Source: Pseudomonadota bacterium
GTDB taxonomy: Bacteria > Pseudomonadota > Gammaproteobacteria > Steroidobacterales > Steroidobacteraceae
NCBI GenBank assembly: GCA_023428645.1
Contig: JAEYXD010000244.1
Coordinates: 1-28,650, forward strand
Reading direction: 5' to 3'
Length of the DNA stretch: 28,650 nt
Shown: positions 16,985 through 24,849 of the stretch, in pieces
Numbering within the stretch: the stretch's first letter is position 1
Layout: every line of letters begins with the position of its first letter
The notes under the pieces: generated by a model
Seen by the model: the letters and a program-made list of their open reading frames with translations, nothing else
What the model was told of the DNA's origin: nothing
Databases searched by the model: none
Made by a program: the position numbers and the translations under genes

Positions 16985-17023
16985 GGGCTCTGCGCCGCAT
17001 GGGCGGCCAGGGCCCTTTTTTTT
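16985..17023 (+). terminator. strong Rho-independent terminator after the GH31-GH3 operon
   Basis: GGGCTCTG-C-GCCGC (16985-16998) pairs with GCGGCCAGGGCCC (17003-17015) around loop ATGG, 13 bp with one bulged C and one G-T pair, followed directly by eight T (17016-17023). It begins 11 bases after the GH3 stop codon. Confidence 0.92.
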
Positions 17024-17052
17024 GGTGCGGAATGAGCGGGGGCGCAAATCGA

Positions 17053-17063
17053 AGAGTAGTACT
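17053..17063. promoter_or_regulatory. small inverted repeat upstream of the monooxygenase
   Basis: GAGTA-G-TACTC is a perfect five-base inverted repeat about 104 bases before the start codon. A TATACG at 17086-17091 just downstream could be a -10. It is short enough to be chance. Confidence 0.2.
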
Positions 17064-17166
17064 CATTCCCTTGCCGCCACGAGAGTATACGAGGCGTGGG
17101 GGCTTGCCGTAAGTCCCAGGTTCTTCTGCAGCATCGCCACCGCTGTCAGAAACCGGGAGTTATGCA

Positions 17167-18642
17167 ATGCAAGTGATATCCGAGCACGCGGTCGTGATCG
17201 CGGGCGCAGGTCCGACAGGTCTGATGTTGGCGGGGGAGTTGGCGTTGGCGGGCGTCGATGTCGCGATCATCGAGCGCCGCGCCAATCAGGAGTTCGCCGG
17301 GTCGCGCGCTGGCGGCCTGCATTCACGCACGCTCGAGGTGCTCGATCAGCGCGGCATCGCCGAGCGCTTCGTGTCGCAAGGACAGCAGCACAAGATCGTG
17401 CACTTTCACGTCCCGCTCGACCTCAGTGACTTCCCAACGCGCCACAACTACGTGCTGGCGCTATGGCAGAACCATATCGAACGCCTGCTGGCCGAATGGG
17501 TCGATGAGCTGCGCGTGCCGATCTTGCGGCAGCGTGAGGTGACGGGCTTCACGCAAGACGACAGCGGTGTCGTCGTCACATTGACCGACGGCGCTTGCGT
17601 GCGGGCGCGCTATCTCGTCGGGTGCGACGGCGGACGCAGTGTGATTCGCAAATCAGCCGGCATCGAGTTTCCCGGTCATGACCCGTCGATCAGTTGGTTG
17701 ATGGCCGAAGCGGAGATGTCACAGGAGCCGGAATGGGGCTTCCGCAACGATGCCGTCGGCAGCCACGCGATCGGCAAGACGGACGACGGCCGCGTGCGTG
17801 TCGTGATCACGGAGGCAACGCTGACGACCAGCGAGCCGACGTTGCGCGACATCAGCGACGCACTCATCCGCGTTTACGGCACCGACTTCGGCATCCATCG
17901 ACCCACGTGGATCTCGAGGTTCACCGACATGACGCGACAAGCGGCCGCGTATCGCGAGCGACGCGTCTTGCTTGCCGGCGATGCAGCGCACGTGCATCCG
18001 CCGGTCGGCGGACAAGGCTTGAACATCGGCGTGCAGGACGCGGTGAATCTTGGATGGAAGCTCGCTCGAGTCGTCCAGCGGACTGCGCCGGACAGCCTTC
18101 TCGACACCTATCACGCCGAGCGTCATCCGGTCGCCGCGCGCGTGTTGCGCAACACGATGGCGCAAGTGGCGCTGCGCCGAACGGACGAGCGCACGAAGGT
18201 GTTGGGCGAGTATGTCGCCGAGCTGGTTCGCATGGACGAGCCGCGCAAACGCTGGGTCGGGGAGATGTCGGGTCTCGACGTTCACTACGATCTCGATCGC
18301 GGCGGCAGCGAAGGTCATCCATTACTCGGGCGGCGCATGCCCGATCTCGATCTGATCACGTCGAGCGGCTCGCGGCGTGTGTTCACACTGCTGCATTCGG
18401 CTCGCCCCGTGCTCCTGAATTTCGGCGAGCCCGGCCGCTTCGATATCGCGGCATGGGCAGATCGGGTGCAGTCGGTCGATGCGGCCGCTCCGGGCCCCTG
18501 GGAGCTTCCCGTACTTGGCGTCGTTCCTGCGCCTGGTGCGGTGCTCATTCGACCCGACGGGTATGTCGCATGGGTGGACGGAGGTGAGCAGGACCTCGCT
18601 GCTGCGCTCACGAAATGGTTCGGAGGACCGACTGCCGCCTAG
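17167..18642 (+). CDS. class A FAD-dependent aromatic monooxygenase (PheA/TfdB family)
   Basis: A 491-residue flavoprotein hydroxylase. The FAD-binding Rossmann motif GAGPTG is at 13-18, the DG motif (CDGGRSVIRKSAG) at about 153-165 and the GD motif (LLAGDAAHVHPPVGGQG, GD at 271-272) follows, all in family order. The C-terminal region past about residue 380 resembles the thioredoxin-like domain of phenol and polyketide hydroxylases. Such enzymes use NAD(P)H and oxygen to hydroxylate aromatic rings; the substrate here is unknown. It is cytoplasmic. It follows the terminator of the glycosidase operon with about 140 bases between, so it has its own promoter. GGGAG at 17155-17159 supports ATG 17167. 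An 11-base inverted repeat (GAGTAGTACTC, 17053-17063) lies upstream and could be an operator. Confidence 0.93.
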   Translation: MQVISEHAVVIAGAGPTGLMLAGELALAGVDVAIIERRANQEFAGSRAGGLHSRTLEVLDQRGIAERFVSQGQQHKIVHFHVPLDLSDFPTRHNYVLALWQNHIERLLAEWVDELRVPILRQREVTGFTQDDSGVVVTLTDGACVRARYLVGCDGGRSVIRKSAGIEFPGHDPSISWLMAEAEMSQEPEWGFRNDAVGSHAIGKTDDGRVRVVITEATLTTSEPTLRDISDALIRVYGTDFGIHRPTWISRFTDMTRQAAAYRERRVLLAGDAAHVHPPVGGQGLNIGVQDAVNLGWKLARVVQRTAPDSLLDTYHAERHPVAARVLRNTMAQVALRRTDERTKVLGEYVAELVRMDEPRKRWVGEMSGLDVHYDLDRGGSEGHPLLGRRMPDLDLITSSGSRRVFTLLHSARPVLLNFGEPGRFDIAAWADRVQSVDAAAPGPWELPVLGVVPAPGAVLIRPDGYVAWVDGGEQDLAAALTKWFGGPTAA

Positions 18643-18736
18643 CCCTTTGGAGCCATGGCCCCTGCACCGGGCTGCCGATACGCTGCGTCGCACAAACAAA
18701 GGTCGGCCTCCTGCCGTCCCACTACGGATCTGAGTT

Positions 18737-19351
18737 TTGAAGACGCTGCTTGCGACGCCGCTGCACACGGGTGCGGCGGATCGCGAATTCATCATCGGTC
18801 TGTTGCAAGCGCAAGGCTTGTACGCGGCTTGGAGCTGTCTCGAAGGGCAGGCGAACATCTCGCGCGCGCGCGACATTCTTGCCGGCCAGTTTCTCGCGAC
18901 GGATTGCACCTCGCTCGTCTTCATCGATGGCGACGTCGGCTTCTCGCGGCAGGATCTCGCGTGGTTGCTCGAATCGCCGTATCCCATCACGGGCGGGCTT
19001 TATCAGCGCAAGAGCGCCAGTGGTCAGTGGGTATGCGTGCCGCAGCCCGAGGCCGCGCCAGCCGAGCCCGGCGCCGCGCACTATCGCCGGGTGCAACGCG
19101 TCGGCACGGGTTTCCTGCGCATCGATCGCAGCGTGTTCGAGGCGCTGATCGCGCGCGAGCTCGTGCTCGAGTATCCGCTGGAGGCGAACCGCCTCCACCA
19201 ATTCTTTCCGAGCGGTGTGCTCGATGGTCAGTTCCTCTCCGAGGACTACTACTTCTGCGAGCTCGCGGCTCGCGCGGGGATTGCGATCCGTGTCGATTCA
19301 CGCATCCGCCTGAAGCACGTCGGCCGCTACATTTTTCAACAGACGACTTGA
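18737..19351 (+). CDS. GT-A-like putative glycosyltransferase
   Basis: A 204-residue protein that looks like a minimal GT-A (GT2-like) fold. After MKTLLATPLHTG there is a helix, then LVFIDGDVGFS with a DxD motif (Asp64, Asp66) suited to metal-nucleotide-sugar binding, GGLYQRK, VGTGFLRIDRSVF, and SEDYYFCELAARAG (Glu169-Asp170) in the place of the catalytic acidic pair of GT2 enzymes. The end RIRLKHVG resembles the closing part of such folds. There is no signal or membrane span. The start is a TTG at 18737 with a modest GGAT upstream; no in-frame ATG is better. Only 22 bases separate it from the autotransporter gene, so the two are likely cotranscribed. Activity and acceptor are unknown. Confidence 0.75.
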   Translation: MKTLLATPLHTGAADREFIIGLLQAQGLYAAWSCLEGQANISRARDILAGQFLATDCTSLVFIDGDVGFSRQDLAWLLESPYPITGGLYQRKSASGQWVCVPQPEAAPAEPGAAHYRRVQRVGTGFLRIDRSVFEALIARELVLEYPLEANRLHQFFPSGVLDGQFLSEDYYFCELAARAGIAIRVDSRIRLKHVGRYIFQQTT

Positions 19352-19373
19352 TTGGCTTCGAGGTTGATACGGA

Positions 19374-21347
19374 ATGACTCGTTCGAACTCGCGCTCCGTG
19401 CGCTCGGCTGTCCGCCAGGTACTCGCGAGCGCAAGCGTCATCGCGCCATTGTGGTTCTATGCGCCGCAGGGCGCTGCGCAAGTCTTGCGGCCCCCGGCGG
19501 TCAGTGCCGGCGAGGATCAGACAATCGCGGATACCGACGGCCTGCCCGGTGAGACGGTCGTGCTCGACGGGTATGCGCAAGGCTTGAACATCAGCAGCGA
19601 GGACACACTCACGATCGTCTGGCTCGACGGACAACAGCAGATCGCGGCGGAGCGGCAGCCGACGGTGCGCCTGGCCGACGGTGTGCATCAGCTCACGTTG
19701 ATCGCGACAGACACCTGCTGCGAATCGTCGAGCGCGCTGACTTCGCGGAGCATGGTGACGATCACCGTGGCAGCGCCCGTGCCTGCCGCTCGGCCGCCAA
19801 TCGCGAACGCGGGCCCCGACCGAGCGATCGCCGACACCGATCGCCGACCCGGCGAGCGCGTGACGCTCGACGCTTCGGGTTCGAGCGCGCCGGACGGCAC
19901 GATCACCTCCTACACGTGGTATCGCGACGATGCGGTCCTCGGGACGGGACGCGTGCTGCCGAATATCGAGCTGCCCGACGGCCAGAATACGATCACGCTC
20001 GTCGTGACCGACGATCGGGAGAACACCGCGACCGATACCGTGGTGATCAGCATTGCGGAGCCGCTGCAACGGCGCACGCTCAGCGAGATCGCGCTCACGC
20101 CGAGTCAGAAACAAACGGCGCGCGCGCTCGATGACGTGTGCTCGCGGTTCGAGGCCGCCGACGCGGAGTCTGGCGGAGCTGCATCCGGTGCTCGCGCAGA
20201 AATCGACGTCGCCGATCTAAGGCTGCGATGCCAGGGCATTTTGGCGGACGCGAGCGCGGCGAATCAGCGCGCGGCGCTCGATGCGCTCGGCGCGGAAGAA
20301 TTCAATGCGATGCGCACGCCGACCGTCGTGTTCTCGCAGACTCAGTATCAGGCCGTGATGGATCGTCTCGTCGCGCTGCGCGCGGGTGAGCGCGGCACGT
20401 CGTTCGCGGGCATGAACGTGCGCATCGGCGATCGGTTCGTGTCGCTCGGCGAAGTGGCGGACAGCCTGCGCCATGCGCTCGGCGGCGCCGCGAGCAGCGA
20501 CGCTGCGGGCGGCGGCCTGCTCGATGAGCGGCTCGGATTCTGGATGCGCGGCAACTACGGCGTCGGCGAGAAGTCGCGCGGTGCGGCGGGCATCGGCTTC
20601 GACTCCGATCAATGGGGCGTGACCGGCGGCCTCGATTATCGATTCGGCGGCGCTGCGATCGGCGGCATCTCGATCGGGTACGGCACGTCCAAGCTCGATT
20701 TCAATCCCACGGAGCAAGGCGGGCTTACGACGCGCTCGCTGGCCGTGTCGCTGTATGGCTCGAGCTATCTCGGCGGCTGGTATCTCGACGGCGTGTTCAA
20801 CTACATCGATTCGGACTACGACTCGACGCGCCGCATCGCGTACCGCGAAGACGCGACGATGATCGATCGCACGGCGCTCGGCGCGACCGCGGGTGACACG
20901 ATCAGCGGCGGCGCCGCGATCGGCTATGACGTCACGCTCGGCGCGTTCACGCTGGCGCCGACGCTGGGCTACTACCACGTGGAGGCCGGCATCGATGCGT
21001 TCACGGAACGCAATGCGGGCGGTTTGAATCTCGCGTTCGACGAGCAGCGTTACACGTCCTCGGCGGCGAACGTGGGGCTGCGCGCGAGCTATGCATGGAA
21101 GACCGCGTGGGGGGTATTCATTCCGCACTTTCGCGGTGTTCGTGCGCGAGTTCGAAGACTCGGCGGAGGTCTTCGGTGTGCGCTTCGCGAGCGATCCGTT
21201 CGCGAGCGCGACGAACCCGACGCCGCCGATCATCGTCGAGTCGGATCGCATCGATCGTTCTTACCTGCGGCTCGCGGCGGGTGCGTCCGCGCAGTTCGCG
21301 TTCGGGATCGCGGGTTATTTCGAGTACCAGCGGCTCGAGGGCTATGA
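19374..21347 (+). CDS. PKD-domain autotransporter, frameshifted before the last barrel strands
   Basis: As read, 657 residues. A signal peptide (to about residue 35, ending GAAQ) leads into two PKD-like Ig domains (about 37-135 and 140-228), each with an AGxDxxIADTDxxPGE motif. A helical linker and an outer-membrane autotransporter beta-barrel from about residue 385 follow. The barrel reads normally to GVFIPHFR (codons to 21134), after which this frame becomes Arg-rich nonsense to the stop at 21347. The natural barrel ending continues in another frame to 21396, giving a restored product of 674 residues. Without the last strands and the terminal Phe the protein should not insert into the outer membrane. 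This could be a true mutation or an assembly error. GAGG ten bases upstream supports ATG 19374. Confidence 0.88.
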   Translation: MTRSNSRSVRSAVRQVLASASVIAPLWFYAPQGAAQVLRPPAVSAGEDQTIADTDGLPGETVVLDGYAQGLNISSEDTLTIVWLDGQQQIAAERQPTVRLADGVHQLTLIATDTCCESSSALTSRSMVTITVAAPVPAARPPIANAGPDRAIADTDRRPGERVTLDASGSSAPDGTITSYTWYRDDAVLGTGRVLPNIELPDGQNTITLVVTDDRENTATDTVVISIAEPLQRRTLSEIALTPSQKQTARALDDVCSRFEAADAESGGAASGARAEIDVADLRLRCQGILADASAANQRAALDALGAEEFNAMRTPTVVFSQTQYQAVMDRLVALRAGERGTSFAGMNVRIGDRFVSLGEVADSLRHALGGAASSDAAGGGLLDERLGFWMRGNYGVGEKSRGAAGIGFDSDQWGVTGGLDYRFGGAAIGGISIGYGTSKLDFNPTEQGGLTTRSLAVSLYGSSYLGGWYLDGVFNYIDSDYDSTRRIAYREDATMIDRTALGATAGDTISGGAAIGYDVTLGAFTLAPTLGYYHVEAGIDAFTERNAGGLNLAFDEQRYTSSAANVGLRASYAWKTAWGVFIPHFRGVRARVRRLGGGLRCALRERSVRERDEPDAADHRRVGSHRSFLPAARGGCVRAVRVRDRGLFRVPAARGL

Positions 21348-21396
21348 GCAGGTGAAGTTTCAGGACTTCACGATCGGCTTGCGGATGCAGTTCTAG
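21130..21396 (+). pseudogene. displaced C-terminal barrel segment of the autotransporter
   Basis: From 21130 the frame starting at bases equal to 1 modulo 3 reads FAVFVREFEDSAEVFGVRF, then RSYLRLAAGASAQF, then GYFEYQRLEGYEQVKF and ends FTIGLRMQF with a terminal Phe, the classical beta-signal of autotransporter barrels. It joins the upstream frame if two bases are restored near 21132-21136 (CGCGG to CGCGCGG gives HFRAVFV). It is not a separate gene; it is the true 3' end of the autotransporter. Confidence 0.85.
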
Positions 21397-21401
21397 CGTC
21401 G

Positions 21402-21418
21402 CGGCCTCGAGAAGGCCG
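21402..21418. terminator. possible bidirectional hairpin between convergent genes
   Basis: CGGCC (21402-21406) pairs with GGCCG (21414-21418) around TCGAGAA, in the 24-base gap between the autotransporter end and the convergent transferase gene. There is no T-run, so it would be a weak terminator at best. Confidence 0.3.
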
Positions 21419-21420
21419 GC

Positions 21421-22248
21421 TCAGCGGCTGGCGCTCGCCCCACTCGCGGTCCGGGGCAGGGGCGCGAGCTCCAGCATCAACGAGTTCGGCGGACAGTTCG
21501 CGGCGAGCCGATATTCCTGGCTGAAACCATCGGTGCCGATCGTCCACTCGTAGAGATTGCGCAGCAGGCTGCCTTCGGGCGGCAGCACGTCCTTGTCGAG
21601 ACCGTGGCGGCGAATCATTTCGTTCCACAAGTGCAGGCACGCGGACCCGCGCATCGTCGCCGCCGCGTGCGCGGTCCGGCGCGGATCGAAGACGGCCCAG
21701 AACTGCGTGAAATGCAGCGGATACAGGACAGGCGGCGGCAGTACTGTCGCCACGATCGTCCCTGCCGCGACGTAACGCGTCAGTAGTTCAGGGCCGATCT
21801 CCGCCCACGCGATCGAGCGGCCCTTCGCGACGGCCTCGCGATACGCGGCTGCCATCGCCGTATGTCGCGGCGGAAAACGCAGCAGGGCGCCGTTGAGCAG
21901 CGCGGGATCTTGCCGGCCGATGACGAGCGGCGCATCGGGCAGCGTCTCAGTGAGACAGAACACGTCGAGATCCGTCCACCATCCGCCGATCTCGTACAGC
22001 AGCTTGTAACGGAACAGGTCGGAAAACCCGGCGAGACTGCCGTCCCCTGGACCGTCTACATGCGCGAAGACCTCCGCCCGGGGCACGATCGACGCGGCAT
22101 CGAGCAGCGCGCAACCGTCGGGAACGTTGTCCACGGTGTCGTACACGTAGAGATTGAAGCGATGCCCCTTCGCAAGGAAGGACTGAATGCACGCCCGCTC
22201 GAGCGCGGACAGGCGCGGGCCGATCCAGAGTCCTTTGAGTTCGCTCAT
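21421..22248 (-). CDS. DxD sugar transferase (GT32 / capsular polysaccharide synthesis-like)
   Basis: A 275-residue protein with the signature of glycosyltransferases carrying the sugar-binding DXD region (Gly_transf_sug, GT32-like): LWIGPRLSALERACIQSFLAKGH at the start, then FSDLFRYKLLYEIGGWWTDLDV with DLD at residues 93-95. The C-terminal part contains ACLHLWNEMIRRHGLDKD, typical of this group. No signal peptide or membrane helix. It would transfer a sugar from a nucleotide donor to a surface polymer or protein; the acceptor is unknown. The start at ATG 22248 matches the usual short N-terminus; the ribosome site is poor and upstream in-frame starts add non-conserved sequence. It converges on the autotransporter gene. 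Confidence 0.85.
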   Translation of the reverse strand: MSELKGLWIGPRLSALERACIQSFLAKGHRFNLYVYDTVDNVPDGCALLDAASIVPRAEVFAHVDGPGDGSLAGFSDLFRYKLLYEIGGWWTDLDVFCLTETLPDAPLVIGRQDPALLNGALLRFPPRHTAMAAAYREAVAKGRSIAWAEIGPELLTRYVAAGTIVATVLPPPVLYPLHFTQFWAVFDPRRTAHAAATMRGSACLHLWNEMIRRHGLDKDVLPPEGSLLRNLYEWTIGTDGFSQEYRLAANCPPNSLMLELAPLPRTASGASASR

Positions 22249-22372
22249 CGGCGCACACGCTATACAAACTCCAAGGGAAGCGCATCCACGAGACCGCAAT
22301 GGGCCAGGTCCGAATTTGGGATGTAGAATCGCTGCCCACGCTGAGCGTTCAGTCTCCGATCTCCCGACCCGC

Positions 22373-23140
22373 ATGAACCATTCGATCTTTCTCACTACCG
22401 CGCTCGAAGCCGCGCGCGCGGCCGCCGACGTGATTCGTCGCTACTACCAGCGCAATCTCGAGGTGACGATCAAATCGGACAAGTCGCCGGTGACGCAGGC
22501 GGACGTCGAGACCGAGCGTGTCATCCGCGAGATCCTGAGCCGTAAATTTCCGGGACACGGCTTCTATGGCGAGGAAACCGGACAGAGCGCCCTGGATGCG
22601 GAATATCTATGGCTGGTCGATCCCATCGACGGCACCAAGGCGTTCGTGCGCGAGTACCCGATGTTCTCGACGCAGATCGCGCTCATGCATCGCGGCCGCT
22701 TGATCGTCGGCGTGTCGTCGGCGCCCGTGTATGGGGAGCTTGCGTATGCGGAGATCGGCCAAGGCGCATGGCTCGACGATCGGCCGCTCAAGGTGAGCGA
22801 CATCGACGCGGTCGAAAACTGCGCGATCTCGGCGGGCAACCTCAAGACGCTCGCGAAAAGCGCGCAGTGGGGCCGCTACGGCGAGCTCGTCGCGCGCGCG
22901 AATCGCATCCGCGGCTACGGCGATTTTCTGCACTACCACTTGCTTGCCGCGGGCAAGATCGACGTCGTCATCGAGTCCGACGTGAACATTCTGGATATCG
23001 CGGCGTGCGCGGTGATCGTCGAGGCGGCTGGCGGGCGGTTCACCGACCTGCAGGGTCAGCCGCTGACGTTGGCCACCACCTCGGTGCTGGCGACGAACTC
23101 GAAGCTCCACGGAGCGCTCGAAGCAGCGCTCCGTGTGTAG
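22373..23140 (+). CDS. inositol-monophosphatase family phosphatase, HisN-like
   Basis: A 255-residue Mg-dependent, lithium-sensitive type phosphatase. Metal-binding motifs are in order: GEE at 66-68, DPIDGT at 83-88 and Asp208 in NILDIAACAVIVEAAGG. The segment RIRGYGDFLHYHLLAAGKIDVV is closest to what I know of HisN-type histidinol-phosphate phosphatases, which fit between SuhB and CysQ in this superfamily. CysQ-like 3'(2'),5'-bisphosphate nucleotidase is the alternative. It is cytoplasmic and no histidine genes are nearby to settle it. ATG 22373 is preferred as the family start; no clear Shine-Dalgarno sequence precedes it. Confidence 0.88.
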   Translation: MNHSIFLTTALEAARAAADVIRRYYQRNLEVTIKSDKSPVTQADVETERVIREILSRKFPGHGFYGEETGQSALDAEYLWLVDPIDGTKAFVREYPMFSTQIALMHRGRLIVGVSSAPVYGELAYAEIGQGAWLDDRPLKVSDIDAVENCAISAGNLKTLAKSAQWGRYGELVARANRIRGYGDFLHYHLLAAGKIDVVIESDVNILDIAACAVIVEAAGGRFTDLQGQPLTLATTSVLATNSKLHGALEAALRV

Positions 23141-23151
23141 AAGCGGCCTCA

Positions 23152-23245
23152 TCCAACTCCCCCTCTGACGGGCAGGAGCCCGAATGCTGCGAGCGCAGGA
23201 GCGCAGGAGCAGCCCCGCGCAGCGGGGGAGGGTTAGGGGAGGGGG
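23152..23245 (+). repeat. degenerate copy of the GC-rich hairpin repeat
   Basis: Between the convergent phosphatase and ABC genes. CCCCGC (23213-23218) pairs with GCGGGG (23222-23227), followed by GGAGGGTTAGGGGAGGGGG, the same hairpin plus G-rich tail as at 3547-3588. An additional small hairpin, CGGGC-AGGA-GCCCG (23169-23182), and repeated GCGCAGGA units lie in the left part. This fills most of the 130-base intergenic gap. Confidence 0.55.
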
Positions 23246-23270
23246 TCTTCGTCCTGGCCTTCTCTTCTCT

Positions 23271-24071
23271 TCATCGCTGCTCCTCCGCCACGAACGTCCG
23301 TCCTCCCGACCAGACGACCTCGCGCATCCGCATGCCGTACAACCGGGACACCGTCTCCTCGCTGAGGGTGTCGCTGGCGCGGCCGTGAACCCATGCGCCA
23401 TTGCCGAACAACAGCAGGACGTCATCGGCGAACCGTGTCGCCAGGCCGACATCGTGCAGGCTCATGAGGATCGTGCGGCCCTGCGCCGCGCGTGCTCGCA
23501 GCAAGCTCAGGACGGCCATCTGGTGATGCGGATCGAGATGATTCACGGGCTCGTCGAGCAGCAGCGTTTGCGGATCCTGCGCAAACAGCGTCGCGATCGC
23601 CGCTCGACGGCGCTCACCGCCCGATAGCGTCCCGATGTCGCGCGATTCGAACCCCGTCAGTCCGACCGCGCCCAGCGCCTCGCGCGCGATCGTCTTGTCG
23701 TGCTCGTCTTCCCACCGCCAGAAGTCGATATGCGGGTGCCGCCCGATCAGCACGGATTCGAGCACGGTCGATGGAAATGGATCGTCCGTCGTTTGTGCGA
23801 GCAGCCCGAGCTCGCGCGCGAATTCCTTGCGCGGCCATGTCGCCAGCTCGCGGCCTGCGATCAGGATGTGACCGGAACGCGCCGGGCGCAGGCCCGCGAG
23901 CGTGTGCAGTGTCAGCGTCTTGCCCGCGCCGTTACAGCCGAGCACGCACGTGACGGTGCCGCGACGAAGCGATAGCGTGAGATTCTCGACCAGCGTGCGC
24001 TGCGCGACGGCGACATCGAGCGACGCGCATGCGAGCGCCGGCGGCGAGGAGTCCTGCGCGAGCGCGCTCAT
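23271..24071 (-). CDS. ABC transporter ATP-binding protein, FecE/BtuD-like
   Basis: A 266-residue ABC ATPase with Walker A GCNGAGKT (45-52), Q-loop around Gln93, signature LSGGE (149-153), Walker B LLLDEP (about 170-175) and H-loop His206. The sequence from VLESVLIGRHPH to VSRLYGM is typical of importers for iron-siderophore, haem or cobalamin (FecE/FhuC/BtuD). No permease or substrate-binding protein gene is in the window, which is odd for this class. Its ATG overlaps the stop of the upstream metalloprotease-like gene (24068-24071), so the two are translationally coupled. It is the last gene of the minus-strand run that starts with lpoA. The transported substrate cannot be assigned. Confidence 0.92.
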   Translation of the reverse strand: MSALAQDSSPPALACASLDVAVAQRTLVENLTLSLRRGTVTCVLGCNGAGKTLTLHTLAGLRPARSGHILIAGRELATWPRKEFARELGLLAQTTDDPFPSTVLESVLIGRHPHIDFWRWEDEHDKTIAREALGAVGLTGFESRDIGTLSGGERRRAAIATLFAQDPQTLLLDEPVNHLDPHHQMAVLSLLRARAAQGRTILMSLHDVGLATRFADDVLLLFGNGAWVHGRASDTLSEETVSRLYGMRMREVVWSGGRTFVAEEQR

Positions 24072-24841
24072 TCCTTCGTCCAGCCGATCTCGCGTGCAGT
24101 GAGCGGCCCGATCACGACCTGGCGCAGCGATTCGGGAATCTTCGCTTCCGAGTCCGAGACGGGAATGCGTCCAGCCATCAGCTCGGCGCGTGTTTGCGGA
24201 TAGAGCGGCGTGCGCTCCGGATCCGCGAAGCCGACGGGGTGGAGCGGCTGGTTCGTGCCGGGCGCGTACTTGTCGATCGCGCCGAGCGTATGCAGCAGCT
24301 CGTGCGCCATGACCATGTCGTTGGATCCTTCCATTTCCCGATCGGCGAACGCGTTGACGACGCCGAACAAACCCCGCTGCAGGCCGACGGAATGCGGCAG
24401 CGACGGTGATGTCGCGGGGTCGTAATAGAGGACGAACAACTGCACGTCGGACTTGGGCCCATTGCCATGCTCCGGCACGCGCCATGCCCAGAAACGCGCT
24501 CGCAAGCTCCACCAGATCGAGCCGACGACGCCGGTGCCGGGTTCGAGCACCGGCGGCAGCTCGCGGATCTGAGCCCCGCGGGCGAAGCGGACGGGAGGTT
24601 GCAGCGTCACGCCGTAGCGGCCGGCTTGTTCGGCGAAAAAAGCTTCGATCGAGGCGAAGCTCGTACCTGCCAGCCGTTGGATGTGACGTTCGCTCGCGGC
24701 GCTGCCGTCGCCATTGATCGGAAAAACCGTGACCCTGAGCGGAATGTCCCAATCCGTGGCGTACACGCGGTCGAAGTACGTATTGAGGGCGACGAACAGC
24801 AGGACGAGCAACAGGGCCAGGATGCGCAGTTGTTTGAGCAT
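24068..24841 (-). CDS. uncharacterised membrane-anchored HExxHxxGxxD metalloprotease-like protein
   Basis: A 257-residue protein I cannot place in a named family. The N-terminus has one hydrophobic segment (about 5-20) after MLKQLR, with no obvious cleavage site, so it is probably anchored and periplasmic. The key motif is HELLHTLGAIDKY at 180-192, a metzincin/snapalysin-like zinc site with His180, Glu181, His184 and Asp190. Other conserved-looking parts are VTVFPINGDGS near the start, VQLFVLYYDP and the C-terminal ESLRQVVIGPLTAREIGW. Members with this overall layout would be zinc proteases, but substrate and activity are unknown. The start at 24841 is eight bases from the CPXCG gene's end; the stop overlaps the ABC ATPase start. 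Confidence 0.72.
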   Translation of the reverse strand: MLKQLRILALLLVLLFVALNTYFDRVYATDWDIPLRVTVFPINGDGSAASERHIQRLAGTSFASIEAFFAEQAGRYGVTLQPPVRFARGAQIRELPPVLEPGTGVVGSIWWSLRARFWAWRVPEHGNGPKSDVQLFVLYYDPATSPSLPHSVGLQRGLFGVVNAFADREMEGSNDMVMAHELLHTLGAIDKYAPGTNQPLHPVGFADPERTPLYPQTRAELMAGRIPVSDSEAKIPESLRQVVIGPLTAREIGWTKE

Positions 24842-24849
24842 GGCGAGCG

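Noticed and set aside
21105..21140. Programmed ribosomal frameshifting in the autotransporter
   Set aside because: The frame needed is reached by restoring two bases in a CGCG stretch; no slippery heptamer plus stimulator structure was evident, and autotransporters are not known to use it.
22373..23140. Firm naming of the phosphatase as hisN, cysQ or suhB
   Set aside because: Motifs favour HisN-like, but the superfamily members overlap in sequence and no pathway neighbours are present.
23271..24071. Naming the ATPase btuD or fhuC
   Set aside because: ATPase sequence alone does not separate cobalamin, haem and siderophore importers, and no permease or binding protein is in the window.
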